Assembly: GCA_026989355.1 (NCBI GenBank)
Contig: JALSJM010000002.1
Span: 491,755 to 555,754 of the forward strand
Length of the DNA: 64,000 nucleotides
Source of the DNA: Paracoccaceae bacterium
GTDB taxonomy: Bacteria; Pseudomonadota; Alphaproteobacteria; Rhodobacterales; Rhodobacteraceae
Direction: 5' to 3'
A program made the translations under genes and the position numbers. Under the pieces are notes generated by a model. The model made no database searches. It was given only the letters and a program-made list of their open reading frames with translations, and was not told the DNA's origin. Of the stretch, positions 28,586-37,016 are shown piece by piece (position 1 is the first letter of the stretch; each line of letters starts with the position of its first letter).

Positions 28586-29512
28586 TCAGAGCTTTTCCGT
28601 CAATTCCGGCACGGCATCAAACAGATCGGCGACCAGCCCGTAATCGGCGACCTGGAAGATGGGGGCTTCCTCGTCTTTGTTGATTGCAACGATGATTCTG
28701 GAATCCTTCATGCCCGCCAGGTGCTGAATGGCGCCGGAGATCCCGATTGCGATATAAAGCTCGGGCGCGACGACCTTGCCGGTCTGCCCTACCTGCCAGT
28801 CGTTCGGGGCAAAGCCCGAATCAACCGCCGCACGCGATGCCCCGACGGCAGCGCCCAGCTTTTCGGCAAGCTTCTCGATCAGGGCGAAATTTTCTTCCGA
28901 GCCAACTCCGCGGCCGCCGGAAACCACCACCTTGGCCGAGGTCAGCTCAGGGCGATCAGAGGTTTCCACCTTGTCTTCCACCCATTCCGAAAGCCCGGGG
29001 TTGCCGGCCCCCTGGGTGTTTTCAACCGGGGCCGAGCCGTCTTCGCCGGCGGCCTCGAAGGTCGAGGTTCGGATGGTGACAACCTTCACGGGATCCTGCG
29101 ATTTCACTGTCTGGACAGCATTGCCTGCATAGACGGGGCGTTCGAAGGTATCGCCGTCAACAATGCCCGAAACATCCGAGATCACCATCACGTCAAGCAG
29201 AGCGGCCACGCGGGGCATCACGTTCTTCATCGCTGCCGTTGCAGGAGCCACGATATGGGTATAGCCGGGCGCAAGCTTCACGATCAGGTCGGCCAGAGGT
29301 TCGGCCAGGCCATGCGCGTGGGCCGGATCATCGGCGCAGAGCACCTTCGCCACGCCATCAAGCCTTGCCGCGGCTTCGGCTGCTTCAGCGCAGTTCTCGC
29401 CTGCCACCAGAACGGTGACATCGCCAAGCTGTCTGGCAGCGGTCAGCGCCTTTGCGGTTGCGTCGAGGGCCAGTTCGTCCCCGTTTACCTCGCCAATCAG
29501 AAGAACAGTCAT
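28586..29512 (-). CDS. etfA: Electron transfer flavoprotein, alpha subunit
   Basis: A 308-residue EtfA: N-terminal domain [17 protein letters not shown] and C-terminal FAD-binding domain with VVSGGRGVGSEENFALIEKLA, GASRAAVDSGFAPNDWQVGQTG, APELYIAIGISGAIQHLAGM and INKDEEAPIFQVADYGLVAD. With EtfB it carries electrons from acyl-CoA dehydrogenases (including Mcd here) to ETF-quinone oxidoreductase. Its ATG shares one base with the etfB stop (TGATG), indicating translational coupling. Confidence 0.96.
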   Translation of the reverse strand: MTVLLIGEVNGDELALDATAKALTAARQLGDVTVLVAGENCAEAAEAAARLDGVAKVLCADDPAHAHGLAEPLADLIVKLAPGYTHIVAPATAAMKNVMPRVAALLDVMVISDVSGIVDGDTFERPVYAGNAVQTVKSQDPVKVVTIRTSTFEAAGEDGSAPVENTQGAGNPGLSEWVEDKVETSDRPELTSAKVVVSGGRGVGSEENFALIEKLAEKLGAAVGASRAAVDSGFAPNDWQVGQTGKVVAPELYIAIGISGAIQHLAGMKDSRIIVAINKDEEAPIFQVADYGLVADLFDAVPELTEKL

Positions 29513-30270
29513 CAGATTGCCCCCGCTTCCTTGAGTTTTTCCACCAGTTCGTCAACGCTTGCCACCCTTACGCCGGCCTTGCGCTGCTCGGGTTCTGCGG
29601 TGTTCATGATTTCGAGGCGCGGGCTCACGTCCACGCTGTAATCGGCCGCCGTCTTTTCATCAAGCGGCTTCTTCTTGGCCTTCATGATGTTGGGCAGGCT
29701 TGCATAACGTGGTTCATTGAGGCGCAGATCGGCGGTGACGATCGCCGGGAGCTTTACCCTGATCGTCTGCAAGCCGCCGTCTACCTCGCGTGTCACGAGC
29801 GCATGATCGCCCTCGATCTCGACCGCCGAGGCGAATGTGGCCTGTGCCCATCCCAGCAATGCGGCCAGCATCTGGCCGGTGGCATTCATGTCATTGTCGA
29901 TCGCCTGCTTGCCCATGATCACAAGGCCGGGATTTTCTTCTTCGACAACGCCTTTCAGGATCTTGGCCACCGCCAGCGGTTCGATATCCTGATGCACATC
30001 ATCGGTCGCTACCACGAGGATCGCGCGATCCGCTCCCATGGCCAGTGCGGTACGCAGCGTTTCCTGGGCCTGTTGCACACCAATGGAAACCACCACGACC
30101 TCATCTGCCTTGCCAGCTTCCTTCAGGCGGATCGCTTCTTCCACGGCGATTTCGTCGAACGGGTTCATCGACATCTTGACATTGGCGAGATCAACCCCCG
30201 TGCCGTCCGCCCTGACGCGAACCTTCACGTTGTAGTCGATCACGCGCTTGACGGGTACAAGAACCTTCAT
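29512..30270 (-). CDS. etfB: Electron transfer flavoprotein, beta subunit
   Basis: A 252-residue EtfB starting [19 protein letters not shown], with the AMP-binding region and signature [40 protein letters not shown]. It forms the ETF heterodimer with EtfA. The 145-base upstream spacer contains GTGCAAAA (30362-30369), the same octamer as seen upstream of mcd, which may be chance. Confidence 0.96.
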   Translation of the reverse strand: MKVLVPVKRVIDYNVKVRVRADGTGVDLANVKMSMNPFDEIAVEEAIRLKEAGKADEVVVVSIGVQQAQETLRTALAMGADRAILVVATDDVHQDIEPLAVAKILKGVVEEENPGLVIMGKQAIDNDMNATGQMLAALLGWAQATFASAVEIEGDHALVTREVDGGLQTIRVKLPAIVTADLRLNEPRYASLPNIMKAKKKPLDEKTAADYSVDVSPRLEIMNTAEPEQRKAGVRVASVDELVEKLKEAGAI

Positions 30271-30415
30271 TGGCGTGTCTCCTCAGATGCTGCCCCTCCG
30301 GTTTCGGGGCCGTTTCAGGATATTTCGGAGCCTAGTTAGCCGCTTGCAGGCGCGAAAAACAGTGCAAAAACGTCATGCCGAAGCGTTCTGACGCCGCGTT
30401 GCAGAAAATCCCGGT

Positions 30416-30988
30416 TCAGCGGTTGGCTCCTGGTGTCCAGAGCACGTCATCCGCACCATCGTTGTTGGCCATGCGGGCTGCAACGAAGAACCAGTCGGAA
30501 AGCCGGTTGAGATATTTCACCGCATCCGGGTTCAGGGTGTCGGTTGCAGCCAGCGACACGGCAAGGCGTTCGGCGCGGCGGCAGACGGTGCGGCACAGGT
30601 GCAGATGGGCGGCAAGCGGTGTGCCGCCGGGCAGGATGAAGCTGCGCAATGGCGAAAGTCGCTCGTTCATGGCATCGATCTCGCTTTCAAGCCGCAGGAT
30701 CTGCGCTTCGGTCATGCGCAGGGGCGGATGTTCCTGCTGCTGTTCGGCATCGGTTATGGGGCGGCACAGGTCGGCACCAAGATCGAAGAGGTCGTTCTGT
30801 ATGGCGGCAAGGCGTTCGCTGATACCGCCGGATGCATGCAGGCGGGTCAGCCCGACCGTTGCATTGGTTTCGTCAACCGTGCCATAGGCTTCGACCCGCA
30901 GCGCATGCTTGGGCACGCGCGTTCCGTCGCCAAGCGCGGTTTCGCCCGAATCTCCGGTGCGGGTATAGATCCTGTTCAGGACAACCAT
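30416..30988 (-). CDS. Cob(I)alamin adenosyltransferase, PduO type
   Basis: A 190-residue ATP:corrinoid adenosyltransferase with the N-terminal signature RIYTRTGDSGETALGDGTRVPKHALRVEAYGTVDE and the helical-bundle motifs FILPGGTPLAAHLHLCRTVCRRAER and LNRLSDWFFVAARMAN. It makes adenosylcobalamin, needed by ethylmalonyl-CoA and methylmalonyl-CoA mutases. It lies upstream of etfB on the same strand, an arrangement common in this order. PduO-type and CobA-type enzymes differ in fold; the GDSGET motif places it in the former. Confidence 0.94.
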   Translation of the reverse strand: MVVLNRIYTRTGDSGETALGDGTRVPKHALRVEAYGTVDETNATVGLTRLHASGGISERLAAIQNDLFDLGADLCRPITDAEQQQEHPPLRMTEAQILRLESEIDAMNERLSPLRSFILPGGTPLAAHLHLCRTVCRRAERLAVSLAATDTLNPDAVKYLNRLSDWFFVAARMANNDGADDVLWTPGANR

Positions 30989-31094
30989 GCAGCCCGTTTT
31001 CCCCTGCCTTGCCGTTGCCGGGTGCTTCGGGTTCCATTGTTGCCCCGTTTTGCCTTTGCCGCAAGCGGGCTCTTCTTCCGTCCGGGCCTTTTCT

Positions 31095-32741
31095 TCATGC
31101 TTGGCCAGTCACGGCCAGATGCTCAAACAGCCGGGCAACCGCCTCGGCTCCCGGATCATTGTGCCCGCGAAGCCGTTCGCCGGAAACATAGCTTGCCCGT
31201 CCGGCGCGCGCTCTGGTAATCGTGGCTGTCCTGTCTGCTCCTTCCCGTGCGGCCCTGGCCGCGGCAGCAAGGCCCTGTGGCAGGGCTTCCAGCGCGGGTG
31301 CAAGGGCATCGATCATCGTGCGATCTCCCGGCCGCGCGCCGCCCACTTCCTGCACCCGCTCGAGCCCCGCCTTCAACGCATCGACATGCCCCATGCCCGA
31401 CGAGGCTGCATCGCCCGCTGCCGAGAAGAATATTGCCAGCAGCACGCCCGAAGAGCCGCCCATTGTCTGGCTGAGTTCCAGACCGATGGCGCGATAGAGC
31501 TGGGTGGCATCCGCAAGCGGCAGCCGCGGGATCGAGGCCTTCAGCGCCCGCGCGGCTCCGGCCAGGGTCGAGCCGGTATCGCCGTCGCCCGATTGGGCAT
31601 CGAGCGCATTGAGCTCGGTTTCCGCTTTGATGAACACGTCACAGCAGCGGGTAAGGAATGCATTCATTCCGGCATCCTCCGAAGGTATCGGCTTGATCGG
31701 AGTCAGCCCGTCGGGGATGGGCACGACAGTGGGTTGGCCGATTGGCTGGCAGCCCGGCCAGTCGCGAATCTCTACCGGGGTCTGAAGCAGTGCCAATTCC
31801 TCCTTGTCGGCTGGCAGGAGCGAAACCGAAAACCCCCGCATGTCAAGCGAGGTCATCATCGGTGCCGGTCCGACCAGATACCGGATGTCATCGATCACAC
31901 CGGCTTGTGCCAGTTCTTTGCTCAGCACGGCCATTTCAAGCGGCGTGGCGCTGCCGAGATTGTTGAGCAGAGCCACTTTGGGCCCTGTTCCCGAATGGGC
32001 TTTCAGCCTTTCCAGCACCAGGCCCATGGCATCGCGCGCGGTGGTGAAATCCACCAGTTCGACCCCGGACTCACCGTGGATACCAAGGCCGAGTTCGGCC
32101 TTGCCCGGGGCAATGCGATCCTCTTTGGGTGAGCCCGGTACCGTGCAGGTATCGAGCGACATCCCGAGGCTGGCCATCTTTTCGATCACCCGCCGGGCGG
32201 CGGCGGTAACGGTTTCAAGATCGGCACCTGCTTCCGCCAGCGCACCGGCGATCTTGTGCACGAACAGCGTGCCGGCAACGCCACGGGCCTGAGGCAGATC
32301 GGGCAGGGCAATGTCGTCGTCCACGATCACCATGGAAACCTTGATCCCGTAGGCACGTGCGCGTTCGGCGGCCAGGCCGAAGTTCAGCCGGTCGCCGGTA
32401 TAGTTCTTGACGATCAGCAGGCAGCCCGCCGGACCGGAAACCGCCAGAATTCCCGCCAGAACCGCATCGACCGACGGCGAGGCGAAAACATCACCGCATA
32501 CGGCGGCCGTCAGCATTCCCTTTCCGACATAACCCACATGCGCCGGTTCGTGCCCCGAGCCGCCGCCCGATACCAGTGCAACGCCGGATCTGTTCCAGTC
32601 GTCGCGCACTACCACCTTGATGTGTGGAAAGCCGTCAAGCCGGGCCAGCCGTCCTCCTGCGGTGCACAACATGCCATCGATGGCTTCGGTTACAAGCGTT
32701 TCCTTGCTGTTGATGAACTGGGCCAACTCACTTCTCCTCAT
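31095..32741 (-). CDS. dhaKL: Dihydroxyacetone kinase, fused DhaK-DhaL
   Basis: A 548-residue ATP-dependent kinase. The DhaK half (about 1-330) binds the substrate covalently through a histidine in GIHGESGVEL and has VSGGGSGHEPAHVGYVGKGM; the DhaL half has the ADP/Mg-binding LDAQSGDGDTGSTLAGAARAL and MGGSSGVLLAIFFSAAG. It phosphorylates dihydroxyacetone or a related small ketose/aldose (glyceraldehyde, erythrulose). It is the last gene of the ABC-importer operon and overlaps the upstream ATPase stop by four bases, so it probably acts on the imported sugar. Confidence 0.9.
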   Translation of the reverse strand: MRRSELAQFINSKETLVTEAIDGMLCTAGGRLARLDGFPHIKVVVRDDWNRSGVALVSGGGSGHEPAHVGYVGKGMLTAAVCGDVFASPSVDAVLAGILAVSGPAGCLLIVKNYTGDRLNFGLAAERARAYGIKVSMVIVDDDIALPDLPQARGVAGTLFVHKIAGALAEAGADLETVTAAARRVIEKMASLGMSLDTCTVPGSPKEDRIAPGKAELGLGIHGESGVELVDFTTARDAMGLVLERLKAHSGTGPKVALLNNLGSATPLEMAVLSKELAQAGVIDDIRYLVGPAPMMTSLDMRGFSVSLLPADKEELALLQTPVEIRDWPGCQPIGQPTVVPIPDGLTPIKPIPSEDAGMNAFLTRCCDVFIKAETELNALDAQSGDGDTGSTLAGAARALKASIPRLPLADATQLYRAIGLELSQTMGGSSGVLLAIFFSAAGDAASSGMGHVDALKAGLERVQEVGGARPGDRTMIDALAPALEALPQGLAAAARAAREGADRTATITRARAGRASYVSGERLRGHNDPGAEAVARLFEHLAVTGQA

Positions 32742-33739
32742 TCTTGCTTCAGGCGGTTGCCATCAGCATTGAAATAGAGCGGATTGCGCGGGGCGATGGC
32801 GATCGTATCCCCCTTGCCAAGCGCGGTATGCGTTTCGGTGAGGGTAACCAGATCGCTTCCGGCCATGCGCAGGTGCAGTCGGGTCTGGTCGCCCAGGTGC
32901 TCCACCCGGACAACCCTGGCCGGCTGGCCTTCTCCGAGGTGGATGTGTTCGGGGCGCAGGCCGATGCTTGCGGCCCCTGCGGGTGCGCCCGGAAACAGGC
33001 TGGCGGGCAGGATGTTGATCCTGGGCGAGCCAAGCCGGCTGGCCGCATAGATGCTGACAGGCGCTTCGTAAATTTCCCGCGGCGTGCCGAACTGGACAAG
33101 CCGGCCACGATCGAGCACCCCCACATGCGTGGCCATTGTCATGGCCTCGGTCTGGTCATGGGTAACATAAAGCAGGGTTGCCCCAAGGCTGGCCTGGATG
33201 CGCTTCAGTTCGATCCGCAGGTCCGAACGCAGCTTGGCATCAAGCGAGCTCAGCGGTTCATCCATCAGATGGATCTGCGGATTGCGCACCAACGCCCGGC
33301 CGATCGATACCCGTTGCATTTCGCCGCCGGAAAGTTCGGTTGCCCTGTTGTCAAGCTTGTCCGATATCTGCAGGATTTCGGCCACCTCGCCTATCTTGCG
33401 GGCGATCTCGTCGGGTGGGGTGCGCAGAAGTGGAGATTTCAGCGGGAACGCCAGATTTTCGCGCACTGTCAGGTGCGGGTAAAGCGAATACTGCTGAAAC
33501 ACCATGGCAACATTGCGCTGGGCCGGGGTAAGTCCGGCCACGTCCTGCCCGCCGATCCGGATCTGGCCGCTGTCCGGGGTTTCCAGCCCCGAAATCAGGC
33601 GCAGGGTCGTTGTCTTGCCTGCGCCCGTAGGGCCAAGCAGCACGACGAAGGCGCCGTCGGGGATCGTTATCGAAACGTTCTTCAGCGCCACCTGCGCACC
33701 GAAGGATTTCGAGATGTCGTGCAGGCTGACTTCAGCCAT
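32738..33739 (-). CDS. Sugar ABC transporter ATP-binding protein (second ATPase)
   Basis: A 333-residue CUT1-type ATPase: Walker A LLGPTGAGKTTTLRL, Q-loop VFQQYSLYPHL, signature ATELSGGEMQRVSIGRAL, Walker B IHLMDEPLSSLDAKL, H-loop LYVTHDQTEAMTMA, then a C-terminal TOBE/MOI domain with SIGLRPEHIHLGEG. The longer open frame upstream overlaps the first ATPase; MAEVSLHDISKSFG is the natural start. It pairs with the ATPase at 33732 as a heterodimer, as in the rhizobial glpST arrangement. Confidence 0.93.
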   Translation of the reverse strand: MAEVSLHDISKSFGAQVALKNVSITIPDGAFVVLLGPTGAGKTTTLRLISGLETPDSGQIRIGGQDVAGLTPAQRNVAMVFQQYSLYPHLTVRENLAFPLKSPLLRTPPDEIARKIGEVAEILQISDKLDNRATELSGGEMQRVSIGRALVRNPQIHLMDEPLSSLDAKLRSDLRIELKRIQASLGATLLYVTHDQTEAMTMATHVGVLDRGRLVQFGTPREIYEAPVSIYAASRLGSPRINILPASLFPGAPAGAASIGLRPEHIHLGEGQPARVVRVEHLGDQTRLHLRMAGSDLVTLTETHTALGKGDTIAIAPRNPLYFNADGNRLKQE

Positions 33740-34829
33740 GGCCAAGAACCCTTCTGTTGGCTTCGGAAAGAAGCGCCCTGCCGGTGTTTTCATCAAAAAG
33801 GGTGAGGGTTTCGGGATCGAATGCAAGGCCCACGGTTTCACCGGGGCGCACAGACCGGTTCGAGGTCACCCGCGCCTTTACCGTTCCGTGAGCCGTATCA
33901 AGGATCACGATCTGGGTTGTGCCCAGGTATTCGGTTGCAATCACCCGGCCACGATATTCACCCGTATCGCACAGCGATATGTGTTCGGGCCGCACCCCCA
34001 GCGCCAGACTGCCCGATGCACCCTGCAACTGAAGCGGAATCTTCAGGTTGCTTTCACCAACAGAAACAGTGCTTGCACCCTTGTCTACCCGGCCGTTGAA
34101 GCGCAGGAAATTCATGGCAGGAGAGCCGATGAAATCGGCTACAAACATGGTTGCCGGCCAATCGTAGATTTCCTGGGGCATACCGAACTGTTCGATCCTG
34201 CCCTGGTTCATCACCACGATCTTGTCGCCCATCTGCATGGCTTCCAGCTGATCGTGTGTCACATAGATGGTCGTGGCGCCCATCCTGTCGTGCAGGGCGC
34301 GCAGTTCCGCAGCCATGCGTTCGCGGAACTCCGCGTCAAGTGCGCCCAGGGGTTCGTCCATCAGAAAGGCCTTGGGTTCGCGCACGATGGCGCGGCCAAG
34401 CGCCACCCGCTGCCTGTCGCCTCCGGAAAGTCCGCCTACGGGCTTGTCGAGAATATCCTCGATTCCGAGGATTCGCGCCACCTCGGCAACCCTGGTTGCG
34501 ATTTCGGTGCGGGGCATGCCCTGGCTTTTCAGCGGATAGCTGATGTTCCGGCGCACATTCATGTGCGGATAGAGTGCGAACATCTGGAACACGAAGGCGA
34601 TATCGCGTTCGCTGGCCGGTTTCCGGCCCACTTCTTCGTTATCGATCCAGATTTCGCCCGCAGAGGGCAATTCAAGCCCTGCGATCATGCGCAGGGTGGT
34701 TGTCTTGCCACAGCCCGAGGGGCCTAGCAGCATGAAGAATTCACCGTCTTCTATGGTGAAGCTCGAAGATTTCACCGCAGTGAAATCTCCGAAATCCTTG
34801 CGCAGGTTTCTGATGACGATCCGGGCCAT
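33732..34829 (-). CDS. Sugar ABC transporter ATP-binding protein (first ATPase)
   Basis: A 365-residue ATPase with Walker A LLGPSGCGKTTTLRM, Q-loop VFQMFALYPHM, signature VGGLSGGDRQRVALGRAI, Walker B AFLMDEPLGALDAEF, H-loop IYVTHDQLEAMQMG and a C-terminal TOBE domain (LGVRPEHISLCDTG). The next ATPase gene overlaps its end by eight bases. Two different ATPases in one cluster indicate a heterodimeric nucleotide-binding engine. Confidence 0.94.
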   Translation of the reverse strand: MARIVIRNLRKDFGDFTAVKSSSFTIEDGEFFMLLGPSGCGKTTTLRMIAGLELPSAGEIWIDNEEVGRKPASERDIAFVFQMFALYPHMNVRRNISYPLKSQGMPRTEIATRVAEVARILGIEDILDKPVGGLSGGDRQRVALGRAIVREPKAFLMDEPLGALDAEFRERMAAELRALHDRMGATTIYVTHDQLEAMQMGDKIVVMNQGRIEQFGMPQEIYDWPATMFVADFIGSPAMNFLRFNGRVDKGASTVSVGESNLKIPLQLQGASGSLALGVRPEHISLCDTGEYRGRVIATEYLGTTQIVILDTAHGTVKARVTSNRSVRPGETVGLAFDPETLTLFDENTGRALLSEANRRVLGHG

Positions 34830-34834
34830 CGGGG

Positions 34835-35029
34835 TCAGTCCTCCTCGGGGAAATGGCTGACGATGATGAACATCACGGTGCCTGCAAGGGTAACCATGAA
34901 CGAATTGCCATAGGCCCAGAGCGAGAACGGCTGCATCAGCATGAACACGCCGAGAACGATCAGCGCCGAGGCGATCATTTCCCAGGGGCCGCGGCGCAAT
35001 CGCAGGAGGTTTCGGAAGAACCGGCTCAT
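34835..35029 (-). CDS. Small two-helix membrane protein in the ABC operon
   Basis: A 64-residue protein with a basic N-terminus (MSRFFRNLLRLRRGPWE) and two hydrophobic segments (MIASALIVLGVFMLMQPF and MVTLAGTVMFIIVSHF). It overlaps the upstream permease stop by four bases (ATGA) and ends five bases before the first ATPase, so it is clearly translated in this operon. It is analogous in position to the small GlpU-type membrane protein in rhizobial glycerol importers but I do not recognise its family. It may be an accessory subunit of the importer. Confidence 0.75.
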   Translation of the reverse strand: MSRFFRNLLRLRRGPWEMIASALIVLGVFMLMQPFSLWAYGNSFMVTLAGTVMFIIVSHFPEED

Positions 35030-35967
35030 TTGCGCACCGCTCCGAAGGTGATCCCGCGCAGCAGATGTTTGCGAAGCAGGATGGTGAAGATCACCACCGG
35101 CAGCAGGAACAGTGTGGCGCCGGCAGCCACTGCCGGCCAGTCCTGTCCGCCGACTCCGATGATGGTGGGGATGAAGGGTGGGGCTGTCTGGGCCTCGCCC
35201 GAGGTGAGCAGCACCGCGAAGGCATATTCGTTCCAGGCGAAGATCAGGCAGAAGATCGCGGTCGAGGCGATGCCGGTGGCTGCCTGGGGCAGCACCACCT
35301 TGATAAAGGCCTGAAAGCGGGTGTAGCCGTCGATCAGGGCGGCTTCCTCGTATTCGCGGGGAATTTCATCGATAAAACCCTTGAGCAGCCACACTGCCAG
35401 CGAAAGATTGACGGCTGTATAGAGCAGGATCATGCCCAGATGCGTATCGGACAACCCCAGCGTGCGATACATCAGGAAGATCGGAATTGCCACGGCGATC
35501 GGCGGCATCATCCGGGTCGAGAGGATGAAGAACATCAGGTCATCCTTGAGCGGCACCTTGAACCGTGAAAACGCATAGGCCGCGAGTGTGCCGAGAAATA
35601 CCGAAAGGAAGGTAGAACCGAAGCCGATGATCACCGAATTGAGGAAGCGCTCTCCATAGCGCGAGGGCCCTGCAATTACCATGCCCTTTTCACGCACCAG
35701 GCGTTCATACCAGGTGTCCGGCTCGCCCAGGGTGGCTTCCATGTCGGGGGTGATACGGGTCTGGGTGGTGAACAGATTGACATAACCCTCAAGCGATGGA
35801 TCGAACATCACCTTGGGGGGATAGGCGATCGCATCCGAAGGCGATTTGAACCCGGTCGCAATGATCCACAACAGCGGGATCAGCGTGATCACTGCATAGG
35901 CGGCAACCAGAATGCCGGCGATCCATTTCTGCCGCCCTGACGGTTCGGTGATCGAGAAGATGCTCAT
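35026..35967 (-). CDS. Sugar ABC transporter permease (MalG type)
   Basis: A 313-residue inner-membrane permease with about six helices and the EAA motif EYEEAALIDGYTRFQAFIKVVLPQ that contacts the ATPases. MSIFSITEPSG is the start because ATG 35967 overlaps the stop of the preceding permease (ATGA). An unusually long periplasmic loop (about residues 45-95, including FTTQTRITPDMEATLGEPD) follows the first helix. Confidence 0.92.
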   Translation of the reverse strand: MSIFSITEPSGRQKWIAGILVAAYAVITLIPLLWIIATGFKSPSDAIAYPPKVMFDPSLEGYVNLFTTQTRITPDMEATLGEPDTWYERLVREKGMVIAGPSRYGERFLNSVIIGFGSTFLSVFLGTLAAYAFSRFKVPLKDDLMFFILSTRMMPPIAVAIPIFLMYRTLGLSDTHLGMILLYTAVNLSLAVWLLKGFIDEIPREYEEAALIDGYTRFQAFIKVVLPQAATGIASTAIFCLIFAWNEYAFAVLLTSGEAQTAPPFIPTIIGVGGQDWPAVAAGATLFLLPVVIFTILLRKHLLRGITFGAVRK

Positions 35968-36911
35968 CTTTCCTTCACCCTGTTGAGAGCCTTCACATAG
36001 ATCGAGGCCAGGCCGAAGATGGTGACAAACAGGATCACCGCATAGGCCGAGGCATAGCCGGTCCGCCATTTTTCGAAGGCTTCGCGCTTGAGGTTGATCG
36101 ATGTCAGCTCGGTAGCCGATCCGGGTCCGCCGCCCGTGAGCTGCACCACCAGATCGAACATCTTGAAATTCTCGATTCCGCGAAACAGCACCGCCAGCAT
36201 CAGGAAGGGCAGCACCATGGGCACGGTGATCGTCCAGAACTGGCGCCATTTGCTGGCCCGGTCGATTTCGGCCGCTTCATAGATGTAATCGGGAATCGAA
36301 CGCAGGCCGGCCAGGCAGATCAGCGTCACGAAGGGTGTCCACATCCAGGTATCGACAATGACGATCGCCCATGGCGCCAGATCGATCGAACCGATCATCG
36401 AGAAGGACGAGGGGTCGGTGCCGCTGAAGAAACCGACCACATAGTTGAACAGCCCGATTTGCGGCTGATAGAGGAACTTCCAGAAATTGCCGACCACTGC
36501 CGGCGAAAGCATCATCGGCAGCACGATCAGTGTTGTCCACAGATCGTTGCCGCGGAACTTCTTGTTGATCAGATAGGCCAGCGCAAAGCCGATCAGCACC
36601 TGAAGAAACAGTGTCCAGAACAGGAAATGGGCTGTCACCTGCATGGTGTGCCAGATATCCGGATCGGTAAGGATGCGTTCGTAATTGCGCAGGCCGATCC
36701 ATTTCACATCTGCATTCACACGGTTGACCCGGAAGTTGGTGAAGCTCAGCCGGATCGTCCAGATCAGGGGAAAGATGTTGATTGCCAGAAGCAGAAAGAT
36801 TGTCGGAGCAACGAATATCCAGGCAATGGTTCGGTCGGACAGCCCCCGGATGCGGGTTGCGACCTGCGGAGGTGTTGCCTTGGCAATGCGGTCCATCGTT
36901 TTGTCGGGCAT
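35964..36911 (-). CDS. Sugar ABC transporter permease (MalF type)
   Basis: A 315-residue permease with about six helices, starting MPDKTMDRIAKATPPQ (AAGGA upstream of ATG 36911), and the EAA loop YIYEAAEIDRASKWRQFWTITVPM. Together with the next permease it forms the membrane channel of the importer. The frame opens 22 codons upstream, but that segment is not protein-like for the family. Confidence 0.92.
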   Translation of the reverse strand: MPDKTMDRIAKATPPQVATRIRGLSDRTIAWIFVAPTIFLLLAINIFPLIWTIRLSFTNFRVNRVNADVKWIGLRNYERILTDPDIWHTMQVTAHFLFWTLFLQVLIGFALAYLINKKFRGNDLWTTLIVLPMMLSPAVVGNFWKFLYQPQIGLFNYVVGFFSGTDPSSFSMIGSIDLAPWAIVIVDTWMWTPFVTLICLAGLRSIPDYIYEAAEIDRASKWRQFWTITVPMVLPFLMLAVLFRGIENFKMFDLVVQLTGGGPGSATELTSINLKREAFEKWRTGYASAYAVILFVTIFGLASIYVKALNRVKER

Positions 36912-37016
36912 GGGATGATCCTTGCGCGTTTGCTTCCGCTTCGGGCGGCCGTGCTGCCGGCCACCCGATCGGATCATGATGCTTCCCCGCCACCGGGGGC
37001 GGGCAGGCGGTCCGGG

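Noticed and set aside
30271..30415. A cobalamin riboswitch near the adenosyltransferase and etfB
   Set aside because: The spacer is too short and lacks the B12-box core; no riboswitch fold was seen here or upstream of 30988.
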